Positions 54,077-63,844 of a stretch of DNA of 64,000 nucleotides are shown here, in pieces. Numbering within the stretch: the stretch's first letter is position 1; every line of letters starts with the position of its first letter. The DNA comes from Nocardioides speluncae (GTDB lineage Bacteria > Actinomycetota > Actinomycetes > Propionibacteriales > Nocardioidaceae): the NCBI RefSeq assembly GCF_003121585.1, contig NZ_QEOO01000020.1:36619-100618 (forward strand). Direction: 5' to 3'. Position numbers and translations under genes: made by a program. The notes below the pieces were generated by a model. That model made no database searches and was not told where the DNA came from. It saw only the letters and a program-made list of their open reading frames with translations.

Positions 54077-54937
54077 GTGACCCGCCGTATCCCCGCCATC
54101 TGGCTCGTGCTGGCCGGGATCGTGTCGGTGCAGTTCGGCGCGGCCGTCGCCAAGGACCTGTTCGACCGGATCTCGCCGACGACCCTGGTATGGCTCCGGC
54201 TCGCCACCAGTGCGGTCTTCCTCGGCCTGCTGGCCCGCCCGGTACTGCGCGGCCGGTCCCGGCAGGACTGGCTGGTCGTGGTCGGGTTCGGCCTCAGTCT
54301 CGGCGTGATGAACTGGGCGATCTACCAGTCCTTCGCCCGGATCCCGATCGGGATCGCGGTCACCATCGAGTTCATCGGGCCGCTCGCGATCGCGGTGATC
54401 GGCTCCCGGCGGGCGCGGGACCTGGCCTGGGTCGGGTTCGCCGGCGCCGGAGTGGTGCTGCTCGGCCTGGAGCCGGGTGGCGTGACCGCCGCCGGAGTCG
54501 GGTACGCCGTACTCGCCGGCGCCGCGTGGGCGGCGTACATCCTGCTGAGCGCGTCGACCGGCGCCCGCTGGCCCGGCCTGGATGGGCTGGCCGTCGCGAG
54601 CGTGATCGCCGCCGCCATGCTCACGCCGTACGCCCTCGCTCGGGGTGCCTCCGACCTCGGCAACGTCGAGGTGCTGCTGCTCGGGGCGATGGTCGGGCTG
54701 CTGAGCTCGGTGGTCCCGTACTCCTTCGAGATGGTCGCGCTGCGCACCATCCGGCCCGCCGTCTTCGGCATCCTGATGAGTCTGGAGCCGGCCGCCGCCG
54801 CCCTCGCCGCGCTGCTGCTCCTCGGCGAGTACCTCGAGCCGCTGCAGTGGCTGGCGATGGCCTGCGTGGTCGCGGCCAGCGTCGGCGCCACGCGGTCCGG
54901 GGCGGGCGTCGAGCACTCCGAGCCCGCCCCGGACTGA
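54077..54937 (+). CDS. EamA/RhtA-like drug/metabolite transporter
   Basis: A 286-residue membrane protein with ten predicted helices in two EamA halves. Characteristic parts are SPTTLVWLRLATSAVFLGLL, IPIGIAVTIEFIGPLAIAVIGSRR and, in the second half, VPYSFEMVALRTIRPAVFGILMSLEPAAAALAALLLLGE. This looks like the RhtA/YddG type that exports amino acids such as threonine or homoserine, a tempting fit to the nearby amino acid genes but unproven. GTG start at 54077. Converges with phoD. Confidence 0.87.
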   Translation: MTRRIPAIWLVLAGIVSVQFGAAVAKDLFDRISPTTLVWLRLATSAVFLGLLARPVLRGRSRQDWLVVVGFGLSLGVMNWAIYQSFARIPIGIAVTIEFIGPLAIAVIGSRRARDLAWVGFAGAGVVLLGLEPGGVTAAGVGYAVLAGAAWAAYILLSASTGARWPGLDGLAVASVIAAAMLTPYALARGASDLGNVEVLLLGAMVGLLSSVVPYSFEMVALRTIRPAVFGILMSLEPAAAALAALLLLGEYLEPLQWLAMACVVAASVGATRSGAGVEHSEPAPD

Positions 54938-54939
54938 GG

Positions 54940-56603
54940 TCACTCCGCGTGGGTCTCCTCGCGGATGGTGTCGCGGATGACCTGCTCGTCGCTGGGCGGC
55001 GCGAAGCGGGCGGAGGGCAGCGGGTTGTCGGCGGTGCGGTTCAGGCCGCGGACGCCGTCCTCGATTGTGAACTGCGCGCGGGTGAAGACCGGCGACCCGG
55101 CCACGGTCACCTGTCGCACGCACTTGAAGTCAGCGACCATCGCGTCCTCGGTGATGGTGGTCGAGACGTAGCCACGCAGGTTGGTCCAGAACTTCAGGTT
55201 CGGGTTCCACGCGGCCCACGGGTGCGCGCCGTCCGGGTCGTCGTACCCGTCACCGCCCGACGAGATCGAGCTGGTGATGAGCTCCGAGCCGACCACCGGC
55301 GCGGCGGGGTCGTCGAAGTCCTGGGTGATCTCCGACGCCCAGTGCGCGTGTACGTCGCCGGTCAGCACCACCGGGTTGCGGACCTCGGCGTCGACCCAGG
55401 CCTGGGTGATCCGGTCCCGCGAGGCCGGGTAGCCGTCCCACGCGTCCATTGACACCGTCGTCGCCGCCTCGGGGTTGTTGTCGCGGCGGCCGAAGAAGAC
55501 CTGCTGACCGAGGATGTCCCATCGGGCATCCGAGTTCCGGAAACCGTCGACCAGCCACTCCTCCTGCTCCATCCCGGGCAGCGAGCGAGCCGGATCGGCG
55601 GCCGCGGGGCAATCCTTGTAGCCGTCGTTACAGGCCTGGTCGGAGCGGTACTGCCGGGTGTCGAGCATGTGGAAGCTGGCCAACTGGCCCCACTGGATCC
55701 GGCGGAACAGCTGCAGGTCCGGACCGCTCGGCACCGACGTACGCCGTAGCGGCATGTTCTCGTAGTACGCGCGGTACGCCGCCGCCCGGCGCTCCATGTG
55801 GCCGGGCTGGTCGGCCGGCCGCTCCGGGACCTCGTCGGCGTAGTTGTTCTCCATCTCGTGGTCGTCCCAGACCACCAGCCACGGCGCGGCGGCGTGGGCG
55901 GCCTGCAGGTCGGGGTCGGTCTTGTACTGCGCGTGCCGCTGCCGGTAGTTGGCCAGGGTCCGGGTCTCCGGTCCGTGGTGCTGGCGACCGGTTCCGTTGC
56001 CGGCGCCTTCGTACTGGTAGTCGCCGAGGTGCAGCACCAGGTCGGGCCGCTCGTCGGCCAGGTGCTTGTAGGCGGTGAAGAAGCGGCCGGGAAGTTCGAG
56101 CAGGACACGAACGCCATCGCGAGCGACGCCGGGCGGGCGTCGCGCGCGGGAGCGGTGAGGGCCCGGCCGACGGCCGAGCGCCACGTGCCCTGCCGGAACC
56201 GGTAGTAGTACTCGCGCCCCGGCTGCAGACCGCGCAGCTCGACGTGTACGGCGTGCGCAGACTCCGGTCCGGCGCCGACCGAGCCGGCGCGGACCACGTC
56301 GCGGAAGCGCGGGTCGGTGGCGACCTGCCAGCCGACCTGGAAGCGGCGTGCCGGCATGCCGCCGAGGCCCTCCGGGTCGACCGGGGCGAGGGCGAGGCGG
56401 GTCCAGATCACGAAGCCGTCCGGCGACGGGTCACCGGAGGCGACGCCGAGGGTGAACGGGTCGGCGGGCAGGGGCTGGGCGGCGGCGGTGGCGCGGGAGT
56501 TGGTGATGCCGGCGAGCGGGCCGAGCACCGGAGCGGTAGCGAGGGCGGCGGGGCCGGTGATCAGGCCGGCCTTGAGGACAGTCCTCCGAGATGTGGTCTC
56601 CAT
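54940..56603 (-). pseudogene. phoD: Alkaline phosphatase D gene with a -1 frameshift
   Basis: Two adjacent frames together make a full PhoD phosphodiesterase/phosphatase. The N-terminal part starts METTSRRTVLKAG, a Tat signal, and carries PFTLGVASGDPSPDGFVIWTRLA and AFVSCSNFPA. The C-terminal part resumes at GRFFTAYKHLADERPDLVLHLGDYQYE and keeps the metal and catalytic motifs VVWDDHEMENNY and LTGDVHAHW to the end. The break is near 56085-56094, where one G appears to be missing (GGCCGC for GGCCGGC). Restoring it gives a continuous 554-residue protein. It may be a recent mutation or an assembly error. Confidence 0.88.
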
Positions 56604-56631
56604 GCGTCGACCCAAGCGGGCGTGGATGCAC

Positions 56632-56664
56632 GGTGACCGAAGGTGACGTGAAAAGTCCGTGACA
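56632..56664 (-). promoter_or_regulatory. PHO-box-like direct repeats upstream of phoD
   Basis: On the minus strand three 11-bp units follow each other: TGTCACGGACT, TTTCACGTCAC and CTTCGGTCACC, ending 29 bases before the phoD ATG. Eleven-base direct repeats with a TTCAC-like core are the binding pattern of actinobacterial PhoP. Match is partial. Confidence 0.5.
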
Positions 56665-56785
56665 GCGCCAACTCGATCAATCTGCACATATTTCACATGT
56701 TCGTTACGTTGTATTGCCCACGACAACGGACCGATCGGCGTAGGTTGTCCGCATTCCCCGAACCGAGTCCTCCATCGGAGACCTC

Positions 56786-56998
56786 ATGCAAGTACCGTTA
56801 TTCGCCAGTCCAGTGCGAGCAGTCGCCGCCTGGTCCATCCAGTCCCAGCAGACCGCGCGCCGCAACGCCATGATCGCTGCCACCGACCTCGCCGGCCGCC
56901 GGGCCGAGATCGACGAGGTCGAGGCCTTCCTCGAGAACCTCGAGACCACGATTCCGCACGCGCGCCGTACCACCGGTGGGCACCCGGCCCACGGCTGA
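56786..56998 (+). CDS. 70-residue helical protein, unknown
   Basis: A small protein starting MQVPLFASPVRAVAAWSIQ with a strongly helical, charged middle (DLAGRRAEIDEVEAFLENLE). The ATG has CGGAG six bases upstream, and codon use is like neighbouring genes. No membrane segment. A perfect 18-bp hairpin follows its stop. No family recognised; it could be a conserved small actinobacterial protein. Confidence 0.5.
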   Translation: MQVPLFASPVRAVAAWSIQSQQTARRNAMIAATDLAGRRAEIDEVEAFLENLETTIPHARRTTGGHPAHG

Positions 56999-57027
56999 TC
57001 CACCCCTGTCTCCCGGCGTACGCCGCT

Positions 57028-57079
57028 GGGCTTGTCTGCTCGTCCGGCGCCGTCGCGAGCGGGACGAGCAGACAAGCCC
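57028..57079. terminator. Perfect 18-bp hairpin before the sugar dehydrogenase gene
   Basis: GGGCTTGTCTGCTCGTCC (57028-57045) pairs perfectly with 57062-57079 around a 16-nt loop. It lies 29 bases after the small gene and only 13 bases before the GTG of the next gene, with that gene's AAGG site beginning one base after the stem. It may be a terminator for the first gene or a 5'-UTR element for the second. Confidence 0.6.
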
Positions 57080-57092
57080 TAAGGTCGGTCCC

Positions 57093-58214
57093 GTGAAGAG
57101 ACTGGCCGTGGCCGCACTCCTGCTACTGCCGATCGCGGCATGTACCGATGACGACGCCGACCCGGGTGAGGGCGGTGTGACCGCGCGGCCGTCCAGCCAG
57201 TCGCCGGACGATTCGACGCCTCCCAGCGGTAGTCCGACCGGCACCGCGGCCGCCGCGCCCGCTGTGGTCGACACCATCGCCACCGGCCTGCGAGTGCCGT
57301 GGGGGCTGGCCTTCCTGCCCGACGGCACCGCCGTCGTCACCGAGCGCGACAGCGGCCGGGTGCTAGCGATCAAGGACAAGCAGGTGTCCGAGATCGGCGA
57401 GGTCGACGAGGCCGCACCCGCTGGCGAGGCCGGGCTGCTCGGGGTCGCGGTCTCCCCCGACTTCGCGACCGACCGGCTGGTCTACCTCTACGTCACCACC
57501 GAAGAGGACAACCGGATCGTGCGGGCGCCGTACGACGGCGGCGAGCTGGGCGACCTCGAGGTGATCCTCGACGGCATCCCCAACGGTTTCATCCACGACG
57601 GCGGCCGGCTGGCGTTCGGCCCCGACGGCCTGCTCTACGCCTCCACCGGCGAGACCGGTGAGCCGGAGCTGGCCCAGGACCGAGACTCGCTAGGCGGCAA
57701 GATCCTGCGGATCACGCCCGACGGCGACCCCGCACCCGACAACCCCGACCCCGACTCCCCCGTGTTCTCGTGGGGCCACCGCAACGTCCAGGGGCTCGCC
57801 TTCGACGACGGCGGCCGGCTCTGGGCCAGCGAGTTCGGCTCGGACCTGTTCGACGAGCTCAACCTGATCGAGCGGGGCAGCAACTACGGCTGGCCCGAGG
57901 TGGAGGGCAACGGCGGCGACTCGGCGTACGTCAACCCGAAGGTCGTCTGGGAGACCTCCGAGGCATCGCCGTCCGGGCTCGCGTACGAGAACGACACCCT
58001 CTGGCTGGCGTCGCTGCGCGGCGAGCGGCTCTGGCGGATCGACATCGCGGGAGGTACGGCGCGCAACCCGACCGACTTCTTTGTCGGCCAGTACGGCCGC
58101 CTCCGCACCGTCGCCGTCGCCCCCGACGGCAACCTCTGGCTGACCACCTCCAACCACGACGGCCGCGGCAACCCCGCCGCCGACGACGACCGGATCCTCG
58201 TCGTCCGCCCCTAA
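57093..58214 (+). CDS. PQQ-type sugar (glucose/sorbosone) dehydrogenase lipoprotein
   Basis: A 373-residue lipoprotein: signal MKRLAVAALLLLPIAAC with lipobox Cys17, a Thr/Ser/Pro-rich linker, then a six-blade propeller of the GSDH/YliI group. Key segments are LRVPWGLAFLPDGTAVVTERDSGRV, GEAGLLGVAVSPDF, HDGGRLAFGPDGLLYASTGETG and SWGHRNVQGLAF, where the His and Asp residues match the PQQ/Ca site of relatives. Many actinobacterial members lack proof of PQQ use, and no PQQ synthesis genes are in view. Its stop lies four bases from the second 31-bp repeat array. Confidence 0.88.
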   Translation: MKRLAVAALLLLPIAACTDDDADPGEGGVTARPSSQSPDDSTPPSGSPTGTAAAAPAVVDTIATGLRVPWGLAFLPDGTAVVTERDSGRVLAIKDKQVSEIGEVDEAAPAGEAGLLGVAVSPDFATDRLVYLYVTTEEDNRIVRAPYDGGELGDLEVILDGIPNGFIHDGGRLAFGPDGLLYASTGETGEPELAQDRDSLGGKILRITPDGDPAPDNPDPDSPVFSWGHRNVQGLAFDDGGRLWASEFGSDLFDELNLIERGSNYGWPEVEGNGGDSAYVNPKVVWETSEASPSGLAYENDTLWLASLRGERLWRIDIAGGTARNPTDFFVGQYGRLRTVAVAPDGNLWLTTSNHDGRGNPAADDDRILVVRP

Positions 58215-58218
58215 CGTC

Positions 58219-58455
58219 GACCCGGCCCGTCTTCACGCCGTACGCCGCTGACCCGGCCCGTCTTCACGCCATACGCCGCCGACCCGGCCCGTCTTCACGC
58301 CGTACGCCGCTGACCCGGCCCGTCTTCACCAGGGGCGCGTCAACACCGGCCGGGTCGACGCGCTCACACGTCAACAAGAGCCGGGTCGACGCACTCCAGC
58401 GTCAACACCGGCCGGGTCGGCGCCCTCACACGTCGACACCGGCCGGGTGGGCGTG
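58219..58455. repeat. 31-bp-phased inverted repeat array, locus 2
   Basis: Four forward cores (GACCCGGCCCGTCTTCAC, starting 58219, 58250, 58281, 58312) are followed by a 9-nt centre (58330-58338) and four reverse cores (GTCAACACCGGCCGGGTC-type, starting 58339, 58370, 58401, 58432). All neighbours are 31 bp apart: 18-bp core plus 13-bp spacer. Forward spacers are nearly alike (GCCGTACGCCGCT). The array starts four bases after the sugar dehydrogenase stop. Same geometry as at 29649. Confidence 0.93.
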
Positions 58456-58462
58456 GGGTGGG

Positions 58463-58662
58463 TGCGTGCTAGGTTCCCGGACGAACAACGTCGTGGTGTA
58501 CGGGAAGCCGGTGCGATACCGGCGCGGCCCTCGCCACTGTGACCGCTGAGCTCGAAGACCTGACCGATCTCTCGCCGACAGGCGAGGGATCGGGGCCACT
58601 GGGTGCAGACCTGGGAAGGCCGGCCGGAGAGCGTTGACGCGGGAGCCAGGAGACCGGCCACG
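58463..58662 (+). ncRNA. Cobalamin (AdoCbl) riboswitch
   Basis: The conserved class elements occur in order: GGGAAGCCGGTGCGATACCGG (split here as GGGAAGCC then GGTGCGATACC, from 58502), GCCACTG (58533-58539), a variable stem, GCCACTG again (58595-58601), CTGGGAAGG (58611-58619) and the B12-box AGCCAGGAGACC (58643-58654). The gene for a B12/cobalt-type binding protein starts 34 bases later. Ligand binding would shut down import. Edges are approximate. Confidence 0.93.
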
Positions 58663-58696
58663 GCGTACCGCTCATCCACGAGGGTTTGGAGATGAC

Positions 58697-59686
58697 ATGC
58701 GCAGTCGACCCCTGCACGCAATCGCCCTGTACGCCGCCGCCGCGGCCCTGCTGACCGGCTGTGCCGGTGCACCGGCCGCCGAGAAGAAAGCCGGCGACAC
58801 CGCCGGCTATCCGGTCGAGGCCACCAGCTGTGGCTTCACCTCGACCATCGAGGCCCGGCCCGAGCGGGCGGTCACGATGAACCAGGGCGCCACCGAGATC
58901 GCGCTGGCGCTCGGCGTCGAGGACCAGCTCGCGGGCACGGCGTACCTCGACGACCAGGTCGCTCCGCAGTGGCAGCGGGCCTACGACGAGGTGAAGGTGC
59001 TCTCCAAGGAGTACCCCGACCACGAGACCCTGCTCGCCGCCGAGCCGGACTTCGTCTACGGCTCCTACGTGAGCGCGTTCGAGCCCAAGGCTGCCGGCAC
59101 CCGCGAGCGGCTGGCCGAGCTCGGCATCGGCTCCTACCTCTCGCCGTTCGACTGCGGCGAGAACAGGCCGGGCATCGAGGTCAGCTTCGAGTCGGTCTGG
59201 AGCGAGGTCGAGACGGTCGGCGAGGTGTTCGACGTCCCCGAGCGGGCTGCCGAGATCCGGTCCGAGCAGGAGAAGACACTCGCAGCGCTGGCAAAGTCGA
59301 GGCCCGCCGACGGGCTGAACATCTTCTGGTACGACTCCGGCGACAAGGACGCCTTCGCCGGCACCGGCGAGGGCGGGCCGCAGCTGGTGATCGAGGCGGT
59401 CGGCGGCAGCAACGTGTTCGCCGACGTCAAGGGTGGCTGGGAGACGGTCAGCTGGGAGCGGGTCGTGAAGACCGACCCGGACGTGATCGTGCTCGCCGAC
59501 GCGTCCTGGTCGACGGCCGAGGAGAAGATCGAGCTGCTCGAGTCGGACCCGGTGCTCAAGGAGCTGCGCGCGGTCAAGAACCGCAGCTACATCACCGTGC
59601 CGTTCTCCGAGACCACCCCCGGCGTCCGGCTGGCCGACGGCGCCACCCACGTCGCCGAGCAGCTCGCCGAGCTGGACCTGTCGTGA
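58697..59686 (+). CDS. ABC importer substrate-binding lipoprotein (BtuF-like)
   Basis: A 329-residue type III binding protein: lipoprotein signal with lipobox LLTGC, then two lobes joined by a long helix. PERAVTMNQGATEIALALGVEDQLAG is the usual first lobe of BtuF/FhuD-like proteins. Extra cysteines (TSCGF; PFDCGE) may pair. Riboswitch control and the following permease/ATPase genes make cobalamin or a related corrinoid the likely ligand; cobinamide or another cobalt chelate cannot be excluded. GGAG lies five bases before the ATG. Overlaps the permease gene by four bases. Confidence 0.88.
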   Translation: MRSRPLHAIALYAAAAALLTGCAGAPAAEKKAGDTAGYPVEATSCGFTSTIEARPERAVTMNQGATEIALALGVEDQLAGTAYLDDQVAPQWQRAYDEVKVLSKEYPDHETLLAAEPDFVYGSYVSAFEPKAAGTRERLAELGIGSYLSPFDCGENRPGIEVSFESVWSEVETVGEVFDVPERAAEIRSEQEKTLAALAKSRPADGLNIFWYDSGDKDAFAGTGEGGPQLVIEAVGGSNVFADVKGGWETVSWERVVKTDPDVIVLADASWSTAEEKIELLESDPVLKELRAVKNRSYITVPFSETTPGVRLADGATHVAEQLAELDLS

Positions 59687-60737
59687 GCACCGCCCGCCCA
59701 GTTGCGGCTGTGCGGGCGCCGGTGCCGGTCGGCCTCGCGGTCCTCGTCGTCGTGCTCGTGCTGAGCATGGGACTCGGACTGCGGGTCGGCTCGGTGTCCG
59801 CGCCCTGGGAGACCGTGTTCGAGGTGGTCGCGCGCCGGCTGCGGCTCGGCTCGCCCGACGTCACGGTCATCGACGACCAGATCATCTGGCAGCTGCGGAT
59901 GCCGCGGGTGCTCGCGGCGGCCGCGGTCGGTGCCGCGCTCGGCATCGTCGGCGCTGTCCTGCAGTCGCTGACCCGCAACGACCTGGCCGACCCGTACCTG
60001 CTGGGCGTCTCGGCCGGCGCCACCGTCGGCGCGGTCAGCGTGATCGTGCTCGGCGTCAGCATCGCCGGCGTCGTCGGTACGGCGGCACTCACGCTCGCGG
60101 CGTTCGTCGGCGCGCTGGCCGCTTTGGCCATGGTGCTGGTGCTCGCGGTCGGCCGCTCCGGCGCATTGCCGCCGTCACGCGCCGTCCTCGCCGGCATCAT
60201 CGTCAGCCAGATTTGCGCGGCGTTCACCTCGTTCGTGGTGTTGAAGAGCGGGCAGCAGGACGCGCCGCGCCGGGTTCTGTCCTGGACGCTTGGCTCCTTC
60301 GGCGGCGTGCGCTGGGGACACGCCGTACTCCTGCTGGTCGTCGCCACGGTCGCGGTGGTCGCGGTGCTGTTCTTCTCGCGGCACCTGGACGCGTTCGCGT
60401 TCGGCGACACGGCCGCCCGATCACTCGGGGTGCCGACCGAGCGGGTGCGCTGGGCGCTGCTGGTCGGCACCGCGCTGGTGGTCGCGACGATGGTCGCCTT
60501 CACCGGCGCGATCGGCTTCGTCGGGCTGGTCGTCCCGCACATCATCCGGCTGATCTTCGGCCCCGGGCACCTCGGGCTGCTGCCGCTGTCCGCGCTCGGT
60601 GGCGCCTGCCTGATGGTGCTGTCGGACACGCTGGCCCGCTCGGTGATGCCCGGCCAGGAGATCCCGGTCGGCGTGATCACGGCAGCGATCGGGGCGCCGG
60701 TGTTCGCGCTGCTGCTGCGGCGAGATGCGGCTCGGTC

Positions 60738-60741
<4 letters not shown>
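59683..60741 (+). CDS. FecCD-family (BtuC-like) permease
   Basis: A 352-residue integral membrane subunit with about nine to ten helices. Family motifs are RMPRVLAAAAVGAALGIVGAVLQSLTRNDLADPYLLGVSAGA near the start and GAIGFVGLVVPHIIRLIFGPGH towards the end, the latter being the ATPase contact loop. GTG start overlaps the binding-protein stop (GTGA). A dimer would form the translocation path. Part of the riboswitch operon. Confidence 0.92.
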
Positions 60742-61503
<762 letters not shown>

Positions 61504-61511
<8 letters not shown>

Positions 61512-62190
61512 GGTGGTCGTGGTGGGCATGTCGGTCGAGGACCCGGCCGACCGCGACAAGCTCGCGCGGCTGCCCGGCGTACACCTGGCGTTCCTGCAGC
61601 TCGCCGACCCGCCGCTGACCCGGGTGCTCACCGACCTCGCCGACGGCGGCGCGACGTCGGTGGTGCTGGCCGGCTACTCCGGTCGCGGCGAGCCACCGGC
61701 CCGGTCGTGGCTGCGGCGGGTGGCCGCCCACTGGCTGCGGGAGTACGCCGGACCCGCACCGGAGCTGCTGCTCACCCACGAGCTGCTGCTGACCGCCGAC
61801 CCGTCCGAGCTGGCCGAGCTCGTCGACCAGGCCACGCGGCAGCCGCGGCCGGTGACCGGGAGCGAGTCGCCGCTGACCTCGCCGGCCTGGGAGGAGGTGC
61901 CGCGACACAGACACCAGGTCCTCGTCTGCCGCGGTCCGCGGTGCGCAGCGCGCGGCGCCGGCGAGACCGCCGCCGCCCTCACCATCGAGCTGATGCGTCA
62001 CCGCCTGGGCGACGACGACGTGCTGGTCACCCAGACCGGCTGTCAGTTCCCCTGCAACCAGGCGCCGGTGGTCAGCGTCCAGCCCGACGACGTCTGGTAC
62101 GGCGGCGTCGACGCGGCCGCCATCGCCGAGATCGTGACCGAGCACCTGGTGGGCGGCGTACCCGTCGAGGAGCGGCGGCTGCCTCGCTGA
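61504..62190 (+). CDS. CbiX-like domain fused to thioredoxin-fold [2Fe-2S] ferredoxin
   Basis: A 228-residue protein. The first ~115 residues have a CbiX/sirohydrochlorin-chelatase-like order (LPGVHLAFLQLADPPLTRVLTDLADGGATSVVLAGYS), but the usual metal-binding His pair of CbiX is not obvious. Residues ~137-228 match the (2Fe-2S) ferredoxin type with Cys142, Cys147, Cys180 and Cys184 (VCRGPRC; GCQFPCNQAP). As the last gene of a B12-riboswitch operon it may handle cobalt, reduce the corrinoid or take part in its remodelling; this is inference. Confidence 0.75.
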
Positions 62191-62290
62191 TGTGCCTGGC
62201 CCACAGGTGCCGGCCCGCGGCCATGGGGGCGGGAGCGATAGGCCCGGCCGGCGGCCGCGACTACGGTCCAGGTGAAGGAGCGTGAGACCC

Positions 62291-63844
62291 ATGTCACATT
62301 TCCCTCGAACCTCAGCAGCCGCACTAGCCGTGTTGATGGCCCTCATGACCGTGGCGGCATTCATCCTCTCCCCCGCGCCGACGGCCCGTGCCGCGACGCT
62401 CGAGGAGGTGACCGGGTTCGGCACCAACCCGGGCAACCTGCAGATGTTCCGGTACGTGCCGGACGGGCTGCCGGCCGACCGGGCTCTTGTCGTCGCGCTG
62501 CACGGCTGCACCCAGAATGCGGCCGCCTACGACGACGAGACCGGCTGGACCGAGCTGGCCGACCGGCTGGGGTTCGCGCTTCTCCTCCCGCAGCAGCGCA
62601 GCGCCAACAACGCCAACTCGTGCTTCAACTGGTTCGAGAGCGGCGACATCTCGCGGGGCGCCGGCGAGGCGCTGTCGATCGTGCAGATGATGGACCGGAT
62701 GCGCGCCGACAGCGGGGTGGATCCGGGCCGCGCGTTCGTCACCGGCCTCTCGGCCGGCGGCGCCATGACCTCGGCGATGATGGCGGCCTATCCGGAGCGG
62801 TTCCGCGGCGGCGCGGTCGTCGCCGGGATCCCGGCCCGCTGCGCGACCAGCCTGGTCCAGGCGTTCGGCTGCATGCACCCCGGCGCGGACAAGTCGCCTG
62901 CCCAGTGGGGCGACCTGGTGCGTGGCGCCTCGTCGCACACCGGGCCGTGGCCGACGCTGTCGGTCTGGCACGGCGCTTCCGACAGCACGGTGGCGCCAAT
63001 GAACCGGACCGAGCTCGTCGAGCAGTGGACCAACGTGCATGGCACCGATGCGACCGCGGACACCTCGGACACCGTGGCGGGCTACCCACACCGGGTCTAC
63101 CGGGACGCCGGCGGCCACCCGGTCGTCGAGTCGTACGAGATCACAGGCATGGCCCACGGCCAGCCGGTCGACCCGGGCAGCGGTACGACGCAGTGCGGCC
63201 GGGCCGCGCCGTACATCCTCGACGTGAACATCTGCGCCGCCCACCACATCGCCCGCTTCTGGGGCCTCGACGCGGGCCCCGACCCGGGCCCCGACCCCGA
63301 GCCGGATCCAGGCACGGTCGTCTTCTCGAACGACGACAGCCGTGACGGCTACGTCAAGGCGAGCGCCGACGGGTCCGCAGCGACGGTCGGCACGCTGGAC
63401 GGGACCTACGGCCTCGCGGTGGGCAGGGGCGCGGACGGTAAGCACAGCCGGACGGTGCTGTCCTTCGACACCTCGTCGCTTCCCGACGACGCGGTGGTCG
63501 AGAGCGCCCGGCTGAGCGTCACCCACGCCAGCGACAGCGGCGACCCGTGGGCCAGCCCGGCGGGCAACGCCCTCGCCGTGGACGCCCACCGCGGCTGCCT
63601 CGGCGGCTGCACCGTCGAGGCGGCGGACTGGTCGGCCGCCCCGACCGCGACCGCCGTCGCCACGATCCCCCGGTTCACCTCGGGTACGGCGTCATCGACC
63701 GCGTTCACCGTCGCCGGCCAGGACGCGATCAACCGCTCGGGTACCACCCAGCTCAGGCTCCGCTTCACCCAGCCACCGGGTACGACGGCGTACGTCTTGA
63801 TCGAACCCGGCCCGCAGGCCACCCTGACCGTCACCTACAGCTGA
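62291..63844 (+). CDS. Secreted PHB-depolymerase-family esterase with beta-sandwich tail
   Basis: A 517-residue exported esterase. Signal peptide ~1-34 (AAALAVLMALMTVAAF...ARA), then the catalytic domain with LVVALHGCTQNAAAYDDETGW (oxyanion region), nucleophile GLSAGGAM (~152) and a late GMAHGQPVD carrying the likely His. After a PDPGPDPEPDPG linker comes a ~180-residue beta-sandwich domain (VVESARLSVTHASDSGDPW...), as in DNRLRE-type modules that often bind polysaccharide or surfaces. Substrate may be PHB, feruloyl esters or acetylated polymers. ATG at 62291 is 10 bases after AAGGAG. Confidence 0.88.
   Translation: MSHFPRTSAAALAVLMALMTVAAFILSPAPTARAATLEEVTGFGTNPGNLQMFRYVPDGLPADRALVVALHGCTQNAAAYDDETGWTELADRLGFALLLPQQRSANNANSCFNWFESGDISRGAGEALSIVQMMDRMRADSGVDPGRAFVTGLSAGGAMTSAMMAAYPERFRGGAVVAGIPARCATSLVQAFGCMHPGADKSPAQWGDLVRGASSHTGPWPTLSVWHGASDSTVAPMNRTELVEQWTNVHGTDATADTSDTVAGYPHRVYRDAGGHPVVESYEITGMAHGQPVDPGSGTTQCGRAAPYILDVNICAAHHIARFWGLDAGPDPGPDPEPDPGTVVFSNDDSRDGYVKASADGSAATVGTLDGTYGLAVGRGADGKHSRTVLSFDTSSLPDDAVVESARLSVTHASDSGDPWASPAGNALAVDAHRGCLGGCTVEAADWSAAPTATAVATIPRFTSGTASSTAFTVAGQDAINRSGTTQLRLRFTQPPGTTAYVLIEPGPQATLTVTYS

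Noticed and set aside
58219..58455. CRISPR array
   Set aside because: Period is regular, but the 13-bp spacers are repeated rather than unique, the core inverts halfway, and no cas gene is present.
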